Assembly: GCA_029298735.1 (NCBI GenBank)
Contig: JANSLP010000346.1
Span: forward strand, 1 to 33,117
Length of the DNA: 33,117 nt
Source of the DNA: Ophiostoma sp. CBS 140.51
Lineage: Eukaryota; Ascomycota; Sordariomycetes; Ophiostomatales; Ophiostomataceae
Direction: 5' to 3'
This document shows, piece by piece, positions 1-8,327 of the stretch. The notes below the pieces were generated by a model. The model was given only the letters and a program-made list of their open reading frames with translations. It did no database searches and was not told the DNA's origin. A program made the position numbers and the translations under genes. Positions within the stretch are counted from its first letter, which is position 1; every line of letters starts with the position of its first letter.

Positions 1-447
1 ATCTGATCGATCTCCGATACCCCGTCCGCTCGATCTGCTCGATCCCCACCAAAACAACGTCATCACTCAGAGCTTTGCTAGAGCTGCGCTGCAGGGAGAC
101 ACATTTATTCATAAAATGAAGAACAGAGGTATTTAGTTTTGCTTAGATCCTTCTTTGAGAAGAAAGTTTCAAACCCACGACACCAAGAGCCTTATGTTAT
201 GGCCGAAAAGGGCAAGAACACAACTTGCACGGTCGTGGTTGCCTGTCTTGCCAGTATTCAGCGCGTAAGTGGCGGTAATTTTAGCGTCCCGATCCCCAGA
301 TCTAGCTAACCTCACTCTTTCCCTTGTCGTCTCCATTCACCGACGCCGGCTTATCTGTTCGCCATGAAAAGCGACATTTTTCTAACGACCCTATGAAGAC
401 CAGCTCCAGCCAGACGGTGGGCTCAACTATGAGTGCGGCCCGCCAAG
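1..447. other. Left edge and 5' leader of the nuclease gene; no gene recognised
   Basis: No complete gene is visible. A frame open from base 2 to a TAG at 134-136 could be the last 44 codons of an upstream + strand gene, but it is too short and unfamiliar to call. The 3' part should be the promoter and leader of the nuclease gene. It carries two short upstream ORFs on the + strand, 364-396 and 393-461, which overlap each other by four bases. The second also overlaps the main start codon at 448 in another frame. Confidence 0.5.
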
Positions 448-2782
448 ATGTCGACATTTGACGGCTTCATCCGGGAGTTTCCCGACATTCAAGGTGTGTT
501 CCAAGAGAGCGAGTCTCAACATCTGCAAGCACTAGCATGCGCTTCGAAAGCTATTGCAGTTCAAATCCTGACCACGATCTAGTCGACTACTTTCGCAACA
601 CACAGGCGACGGCATCCCGACGACCGTTGGCCGGCTTCCTTAGCCATGTCCATAGCGACCACCTCGTGGGTTTGGACACATTACGCTCGCCGTTGTAGGT
701 CCAGTGGCTCAGGACGATCATAGCAAGAATCCTATGCTTTTTACTGACATCCCAAGTGTCTACTGCTCCGTGGCAACGAGAGCCTTTGTTCTGGGTCTGG
801 AGAAGTACCCATGCCGCATCAACTTTGCCAAGGGCATCCTCGAAGCACGCAAGCTGACGTACAAGCACCTTCAGCATCTTCTGGTAGGTGCACAAGCAGA
901 CTTTGAAAGGAGGGGCATAATTGTACTTACTATATTATACAGAAACCGCTACCACTTGAGACGCCCACAACGATTGAGCTATCGCCAGGAAATAGCATTC
1001 GAGTGACACTTTTCGATGCCAACCACTGTCCCGGTTCTACGATGTTCTGTGAGTCTAGCTCGAAAATACGTCAGACAGACTGCCGCTGCTAACTACCACA
1101 GTATTCGAGGACGAGCACAAGGCTGCACTGTACACAGGAGACACGCGCCTCGAGCCGTGGTTTGTCAATTCTCTCGCCCGTCACCCATGCCTGGTCGAGT
1201 ACACGGCAGGCATGCGCACCATCGACACCGTTTATCTAGACACAACGTTTGTTGAACGGGATGTACATTTTCAAACCAAAGCTGAAGGCCTGAGAGATCT
1301 GATGCAGGCCGTATCACGGTACCCACCCGATGCAATCTTTTACTTGCGTGCGTGGACGTTTGGCTACGAGGACGTCTGGGTGGCACTCGCCAAGGCACTT
1401 CGGTCTAAAGTGCACGTTGACGCATACAAAATGGGCCTTTACCGGTCACTTGTCACAGGCGGCGAAGCTGGGAGGCGCCAACGTGTTCCCGGTGGTTCGC
1501 ATTATCACCTCGATCCGGTGGCACCCGGTCTCGTTGGCTTTATGTGTGCCAATTCCACACACGACGGCTGTCTCAGTACCGCCGAAGACGGTGAGCACGA
1601 GAGAGTGCGTATACACAGCTGTGAAAAGGGATTGGGACACTGCCCTGCCGTGACCAATGCAGCCAAGCCTATCGTCTGGATCCGCCCAGTTGTATGTCGC
1701 CTACCGCATGGCCGCGGCGAGGTGCCCGAAGTGGGTGCTGGTGGTGGAGGCGAGGATCTCAATAAAGAAGCAGAGTTGGAAGTCTACGGTCAGGATGAGG
1801 CCATCCGGCTATGTGAGCTGTAAGTGGGACTCTCTTCAGGAGTTTCTGGGAAGGGCACTAAACTGACCATTGTTGCAGAATCTTTACAGCAAAAGATTTA
1901 TCAGAAGACGAAAAGGTTGATCTCAAGGCCTTGATTATGGGATCTTTGCACGGAAATCGACAGATACCTCTTCGTCTTGACCCGGACGACATTGACGACA
2001 AGAACTTTAACCAAGACATGGGCATCGACAAGATTAAGGAAGCCGTACGTGAGTTGGCCAAGCTGAACCGTGGCGACACCTCGACGGCAATCAAATCAGA
2101 GTCCGGTGTACATTTGAGGCCAGCTGAACACCTTCCTCATACCATCACATTTCCATACTCGCGCCACTCATCATATCAGGAGCAGTGCGACCTTCTCGAT
2201 AAACTGCGACCTAAAGACGTCTGGCCGTGCACGTTTCATCCGAGTCAATGGCTCAGTCGTGGAGTACCCGTTATCACTATCGAGGATCTGTTTGGACAAT
2301 ACTGCTCCGGCAACACGTTTCGTCACGATATCGAGGCTGCAGAGAAATATGGTAGGCGAACGACAACTGAGGGAGAGGATGTTGAGATTATCGACAGCCA
2401 AGTTACAACAGAACCTGACCACGGATCGTATCTGGAGCCGATATCTCTATCGGAGATGCGAGATGAGCCCGAGGTTGTTGATGGACCCTTCGACGGTCAC
2501 AATGTACAACCGGTGGCTCCAGAGGTCGTACGTCGTTCGGCACCAAAGAAGCTGGATCTTCCATACTTCTATCATAATGCAGACTCTTCATACTGTCTAA
2601 TCTTAGAGGACAATGAAGACTCTCAGGCGACACAACTGTCCGAGTTCTCCGGAGAGCGGCGTTTTGCGTCGTACCAGGCGGCTGTTGTCAACGCGCTCGG
2701 TGGCGGCAAGTGGATGAGCATTACGCTGGAAAGCACCACCGACAACCACACGATGCCGGACATTGACCTTGGATCGGGCTGA
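448..2782 (+). CDS. SNM1/Artemis-family DNA repair nuclease (metallo-beta-lactamase/beta-CASP, DRMBL)
   Basis: Exons 448-493, 583-694, 757-883, 943-1048, 1102-1819 and 1879-2782 join in frame to 670 codons plus stop. The N-terminus carries metallo-beta-lactamase motifs: HVHSDH at about residues 37-42 (zinc ligands), the DANHCPG histidine at about 123, and the TGD aspartate at about 144. A beta-CASP-like middle follows (YLDTTF, FGYEDVW, VHVDAYK, VRIHSCEKG). The DRMBL-like part, about residues 460-515, contains PYSRHSSY, DVWPC and a GNTFRHD segment. Family members are 5' exo/endonucleases acting in interstrand-crosslink repair or end processing in the nucleus. The compact N-terminus without a UBZ finger, and length near 700 residues, fit Artemis better than Pso2/Snm1, but orthology is inferred. 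Four of the five introns end in TAG or CAG. Intron 2 (695-756) ends in AAG, but only that junction restores the conserved PFVYCS reading. The start at 448 gives the short MSTFDGF-type N-terminus I associate with fungal homologues. Confidence 0.9.
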
Positions 2783-3111
2783 TGTGTGTTTCTTACGGAC
2801 CGAAAACCCGGGAAAAGTGCTAGATGCTGCTTTGGAAGATTGCGGAGGGCACTTCCCACAAACGGACACAAGCCAAATTTGCCTAAACTGGATGCCGTAC
2901 ACCCACAACGGCACGCACATCATATATCCATCAGCTTGGGCGTATGATTCCCAATTTGTTTACCTACGGGTAAGGTTAATAAGACGTGCGATGGCGAACG
3001 ATCGGCGCTTCTCGTTGCTTTCCATCTAGGTTTCCTGGCCTTAATTTTTGCTTCATTCCCGAACAAAAAAGAGGTCAAGCTGTATATCGTCGAATAGTCT
3101 TCTGTTCCAAG
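2783..3111. other. Intergenic spacer between nuclease and GH43 genes
   Basis: This 329 bp holds the nuclease 3' end and the GH43 promoter and leader. No gene is seen. An ATG at 2986 is in frame with the GH43 gene, but the 42 extra residues would bury the secretion signal and do not look conserved. Confidence 0.6.
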
Positions 3112-4338
3112 ATGGGTCGCTCGTTTCTTTCTTTTCTCGGCCTCGTCGCCAGTACTTCCTGGCTCTCGACAGCGTGGTCGCTTCCGACGGCAGAAACCGG
3201 GATTGACACATCATCCGATTTTGTTGCACCGCGTCAGAGTCTTGATCTTACGGCAATAGTTCCGGAGCTGTTCAACATACCGTCGACGAAAAATGCAGGA
3301 GATGCTGCACCGACCTCTGACCTAGCCGGGTACCTGACAATTGTCTTTCTCGGAGCCGACCCCTACATCTATTTCTACCTCAGCGATGGTAACAACCCCA
3401 TCGCCTTTAAGGCTCTCAACAAGGGCAGCCCCATCATCAAGCCCACAAAGGGAACGGGCGGCGTACGCGACCCAGCTATTGTCAAGGGCGGCGGTGAAGA
3501 GGCCGGACGCAAGTGGTACATTGTCGGCACGGACCTCAACATTGGCAAGACGACCTGGGATGCGTCGCAGCGGACGGGCTCGCGTGGCATCTTTGTATGG
3601 GAGAGCACTGACCTACTGACATGGACCAACGAGCGGCTGGTCACGGTCGAGGATGGGACGGCGGGTATGGTGTGGGCGCCGGAGGCCATTTGGGACCCGG
3701 CCAAGAGCCAGTACATGGTGTACTGGTCGTCCAAGTTTGTGGGTTTACACCCGTTGCTTTGGCAGTTGATGAAGTATTCCAGTTAACACATGTAGTACAC
3801 CACTTCCGACTCGAAGCACACCGGCTCTCCGACCAACACGCGAATTCGTTATGCCTACACGTCCGACTTCAAGACCTTCTCCAAGCCGCAGACATATGTC
3901 GACAAGACCCCAAGCGACACCATCGACTTGACCGTGCTACCGCTGTCTACAGCCAACGGCGTGGATCTCAGCAACGCGGCCACCAACCAGACGTTTTTGC
4001 GCTTCATGAAGGACGAGAGCAAGAAGGGCGTGTTCATGGACTACTCCACCACGGGCATCTTGGGGCCTTTTACACGACCGGGCGGCGACTCAGCCACCAT
4101 CGAGTCCGGGGTCGAAGGGCCGGCAGCGTTCTGGGACAATTCAGTCGCCGGAAAAGCACACCTGCTGCTCGACTTTTACGGTGGCGATGGATACCGCCCT
4201 TACGAGAGCACCCACCCGGAGACGAACAACGGGTGGACGGCCAGCAGCCGCACAGCGTTCCCCAAGAACCTGCGGCACGGCAGTGTGTTGCCAGTGACGG
4301 CAAAGCAATACGCAGCGCTGGCTGCCAAATGGGGGTAA
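3112..4338 (+). CDS. Secreted glycoside hydrolase family 43-like enzyme
   Basis: Exons 3112-3738 and 3796-4338 give 389 residues. The 57 bp intron starts GTGGGT, has a GTTAAC branch-like site and ends TAG. The junction is phase 0 and restores a WSSKF/YTTSD reading. Residues 1-24 are a signal peptide (basic start, hydrophobic core, likely cleavage after AWS), so the protein should be secreted. The GH43 five-bladed propeller signature residues are visible: VRDP with the putative base Asp at 120, an Asp in TIDLT at 253 that may be the pKa modulator, and VEGP with the putative acid Glu at 316. GH43 enzymes release arabinose, xylose or galactose from plant cell-wall hemicellulose and pectin. Substrate and subfamily cannot be read from the sequence. 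The start at 3112 is chosen over the in-frame 2986 ATG because it places the signal peptide at the N-terminus. Confidence 0.85.
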
Positions 4339-6331
4339 ATATTACGACAGTGCACTTTTTGTATACATTACCGTTTCATTGACGTTATCCCTGGCCGTTT
4401 TCAACAATAAAGGTTCTGGGCAGACGGAAAACAAACAAAAGTCTTGTACAAATCTCCACATATTTTCTTTAACACAAATCGAGCCACCTCTGCCAGCGTG
4501 GAAAACAAAGTTGGCTGCGCCAATCTTACTTGGCCCATGGTCGACCCTCACGAACGATATCAGGGAATACAAAAATAATTTCGTTGTACGGAATACGGGG
4601 AACGATGCCTCGATTGCAATTGACAATGAGCTGTGCACAGATATTTTGCGGAGTGCATGTTGCGCCGTTGCCGTCTCATTCTCTGCCGTCTACCGTATCA
4701 ACAGACTCCACGCGAGTGCGACTGCGACATACGCCAAAAAAGTAATAATACGACACCCGTATGATTTGCGATGAAGATGTTCGATAAATACTCCGTATTT
4801 AGTATTACTCCATCTTGCTCTGCCGCCGTTGCAGCACTATTTTGCCTTGTTCTATCAGTGGACATTGGTGGACCACCGTCGCTGGACACTGAAGAGACGG
4901 GGCCTGTGCCTGGGCAAATCTCGCTACGACGTGGTGTGGTGGGCGCAAATAAGGGCCGATTTTTATTATTATTTCTGGCTGATAGACGGAAGCACGCAAA
5001 ACGGAGCACTGTCCACGATTTGGACGCGGCAATGCAACGTATTTCGGTTGTAGGATCCGAAGAGGAGTTGAGAAAGAAAATAAGACGTTACGAAAACGCA
5101 GGCTTTTTTTTTGTCCATCCCCCTGTCGCTGTCGATGGAGGCAATGGCAATCATATTATCCCGGCCGAATCACCCGAAGTTTTGACAGTTGAATGAAACA
5201 CAATCGACGTTTTCTAACGGTTTCTTTTTTCCACAGCGTAGTAAATAGATGGAAAGTGGATGAATGGAGAATGGAAGGGCGTGTTGTTTGTGCCTTTGGC
5301 CAGTGAAACCTTGTTTGCAACACAGCCCTCGACACTGCGCGACCTTGAGCCTTGTGGGCGCGTATTGATACTCGAAGAGCAAAACGGTGGAGAATATGGG
5401 ATATTGCAGAGTCCAAGTTTTCTCTTGTAAGTCGTCGTCTATCGTATTCTGTTTTTGGAAATCTGTTGGTCACGGTTGATGAGCCGGATCGGCGCCGACT
5501 GTGAAAGAAGACCAAATAGTAAGTACGACGTACAGTTTCTCATATTGTCTTCCGTTTGTCGCCGCAAACCGCGATTATTCTAGGTAGTTTGAATGCATCT
5601 CCTGACCTCGAACTCTCGAAAGTTAAAGATGAATCAAGATGGCATGTTTTGAGAGCAAAAATGGTGTTGAATAGTACGCCAGTTGTTCGGGATTTTAAGG
5701 AACTGTCAAGGATGAGGATGTGGACCACGTGACCAGGGCACATAAAGAGCTGCACAAGTCGTAAACAGACGAGCTTTGTGGCCGTTCTGCTTTCTCTCTA
5801 AATGGATTAAATATTCAAAATTTAAGGTTCTACGGTTTAGAGATATTGTGAACAGATCTGCGTTGAGATCTTTTGGAGGGCCGCTCCTTCCAGTTGACGT
5901 TGTTTATCGAGAACATTGTTTGTTCCTTCCCCAAATGCGTGTTAGTGCGGGGAGCTCCATTGCTCCTGCCGCCCGCCGCGTGTTTCTCCGAACATCCCAC
6001 TTTCGCGTTCATGGTGGGCTGAGCAACAAAAATTTAGCGTGTTTTACCCCATTTTCACCCGCTAACACCGCCGCTTCAGCGGCCTTCACAGCTGGCATTG
6101 AGCTCTTTATATGAAGTCATCAAATTTTTTTCTGGTGGCATCGACGATAAGATAAGAAATGGGACAAAAAAACAGTACATCTTCACCAACACCCCACGAC
6201 CCTTTTGCACAGCCAGACTGCACGCACAACGCCCCTGACAGAAATCGACAGTCGCTGCTTCGATTTTAGAAACCGAATCGAACTTCTACACCACCCACAG
6301 AAACATCGCAACCACCCCCACTACCGCCAAC
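4339..6331. other. 2 kb without a recognised gene; 3' UTR of GH43 and promoter of ADE13
   Basis: Several ORFs of up to 141 codons exist (for example + strand 4771-5196), but none resembles a known protein or continues through splice sites. One exact TACTCCGTA motif sits at 4789-4797. The last ~150 bases are rich in C and A (CACC/CCAC runs), as is common in leaders of highly expressed fungal genes, and end in a good start context (CCAACATG) at ADE13. No exact TGACTC Bas1/Gcn4-type site was seen between 5520 and 6331. Confidence 0.6.
4406..4411 (+). terminator. Polyadenylation signal AATAAA after the GH43 gene
   Basis: An exact AATAAA lies 68 bases beyond the GH43 stop on the same strand, a plausible distance for a fungal 3' UTR. 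Fungal signals are degenerate, so this is positional inference. Confidence 0.45.
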
Positions 6332-8179
6332 ATGTCCGGCTTCGATACGTACAAGGTACTTTCAGGAACACCACTCTGTGGACATTTCAATAAGGCTTAA
6401 AGAGTCCTGGCTGACCATTTGTAGACCCCCCTTGACTCCCGCTACAGCAGCGCGGAGATGAAGCAGCTTTTCAGCGCTCGCTCCCGTCACTCGGTGTGGC
6501 GCAAGCTGTGGCTGCTGCTGGCCGAGGCCGAGAAGGAGGTCGGCGTTGAGGGCATCACGGACGAGGCTCTTGAGCAGATGCGCGCCCATGTGACGCTGAC
6601 TGACGAGGACTTTGCCGTGGCTGCTATTGAGGAGAAGCGCCGGAGACACGATGTCATGGCTCGTGAGTTGACCCGACGATCGGACTGAGACAACGAAGAG
6701 AAGCTACAGGAGAAGGAAGAGACACAGGAGCTGACAACAACAGACGTCCACGCTTACGGCCAGGTTGCCCCTGCTGCTGCCGGCATCATCCACCTCGGTG
6801 CGACGTCGTGCTAGTAAGTGGCTGTGAGGTGAAGAGGTGGATTATGTTGGAGGTGGACTAGATGTACTAACAAGATGCAGCGTCACGGACAATGCCGAGC
6901 TGATTCTCATGAGGTATGTACTTGTCCACAGATCGACTGTTTTGGATAGGGACAAGGCTGACATGCAACAGAGACGCTATGGATTTGCTGATCCCCAAGC
7001 TGGCCAAGGTGATCCACAACCTGAGCCAGTTTGCCCTGCAGACCAAAGACATCCCGACTCTCGGCTTCACCCACTTTCAGCCCGCCCAGCTGATCACCGT
7101 CGGCCGCCGTGCTGCTCAATGGATTCAGGATCTGGTGAGTTGAGCCGATGATAGACAATATTACAAACACCAGCAGAGACTAACGCAATTAGATGATGGA
7201 CCTGGAGAACATCCAGACCCAGCGCGACCGCCTGGAGTTCCGCGGCGCCATGGGCACCACTGGCAGTACGTACATCTTATCGTTTTCTATGTTTGATATC
7301 CGGTCATCCTAACACATCCCAGCCCAGGCTTCCTTCATGGAGATCTTCCACAACGATGGCTCCAAGATTGACAAGCTCAACGAGATCCTCTGCGCCAAGA
7401 CCGGCTTCCCTAAGACCTACGACATCTCCGTCCAGACCTACTCGCGCAAGGTCGACCTCGATATTGCCAACGCCATTGCCGGCCTCGGTGCCACCGCCAT
7501 GCACATCACTAGTGACATCCGCCACCTCGCCCACATGAAGGAGCTCGAGGAGCCCTTTGAGAAGGACCAGATCGGCTCGTCCGCCATGGCCTACAAGCGC
7601 AACCCCATGCGCTCGGAGCGCATCTGCTCGCTCGGCCGCAAGCTGCGCAGCCTGCCCGCCAACTTTGCCGACACCTACGCCGACCAGTGGTTCGAGCGCA
7701 CGCTCGACGACAGCGCCATCCGCCGCATCGACATCCCCGAGATGATGCTGTTGGCCGACGCCGTGCTCATTGGCCTCGACAACGTCAGCTCGGGCATGGT
7801 CATCTACCCCAAGCGCATCCACGCCCACGTCATGGAGGAGCTGCCCTTCATGGCCACCGAGACCATCATCATGAAGATTGTGGCTGCTGGCGGCTCTCGC
7901 CAGGAGGCCCACGAGGAGATCCGCGTCCTGTCGCACCAGGCCAGCGATGTCGTCAAGAACCAGGGCGGCAAGAACGACCTTATTGAGCGCCTCAAGGCCA
8001 CCGAGTACTTCCGCCCCGTGTGGGCCGAGATTGACGGCCTCCTGGACCCGGCCCTGTTTGTCGGCCGTTCGGGCGAGATGGTCCAGCGCTACTGCGGTGC
8101 CGGCGGCCCCGTCGAGAAGCGTCTGGGCGCTTTCCAGGAGTACATCAGCAAGACTGGTGCTGCCCAGTTGAACGTGTAA
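6332..8179 (+). CDS. ADE13: Adenylosuccinate lyase
   Basis: Seven exons (6332-6355, 6425-6662, 6744-6813, 6881-6913, 6972-7134, 7193-7265, 7323-8179) join to 485 residues, close to the ~482 of the yeast enzyme. The enzyme acts twice in cytosolic purine synthesis. It cleaves SAICAR to AICAR and adenylosuccinate to AMP, releasing fumarate each time. Visible hallmarks are GATSCYVTDNAELIL, the FTHFQPAQ motif with the putative catalytic His at 156, MGTTGTQASFM, and the fumarase/aspartase superfamily loop SSAMAYKRNP with the catalytic Ser at 286/287. That loop usually reads SSAMPYKRNP, so Ala replaces Pro here. The first exon encodes only MSGFDTYK. Six introns of 57-81 bp all start GT and end AG. 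Exon 4 is a 33-base micro-exon. The final exon carries over half the protein. The neighbouring - strand gene converges on it. Confidence 0.97.
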
Positions 8180-8327
8180 ACGTGTTCTGAGAATGAGAAT
8201 AGATATGAAAAATTAGGAGGCATATAGGGAAACAAAAATGGAGGAAACAGGAGTTGCTTTACATATACCGTTTGATTACATTTGATTTTATTTACTTGCT
8301 ACAGACAGGGGAGTCCTAAGGTCTCAA
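8180..8327. other. Convergent 3' ends of ADE13 and the glucosaminidase gene
   Basis: Only 148 bp separate the two stop codons, so the two 3' UTRs probably overlap. An AATAAA on the - strand (bases 8287-8292) lies 36 bases past the - strand stop and may be its polyadenylation signal, which would place cleavage inside the spacer. No clear AATAAA was seen for ADE13. Confidence 0.5.

Noticed and set aside
2..136. Open frame at the left edge, possible 3' end of another gene
   Set aside because: Only 44 codons before a stop with no recognisable motif; chance cannot be excluded.
1446..1560. Possible frameshift in the nuclease gene between LYRSL and the HLDPVAP segment
   Set aside because: The same frame carries both the upstream beta-CASP motifs and the downstream VRIHSCEKG and VVWIRP-like blocks, so the variable segment is just a divergent linker.
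7304..7936. 210-codon - strand ORF within ADE13
   Set aside because: Shadow of the GC-rich adenylosuccinate lyase last exon, which is certain on the + strand.
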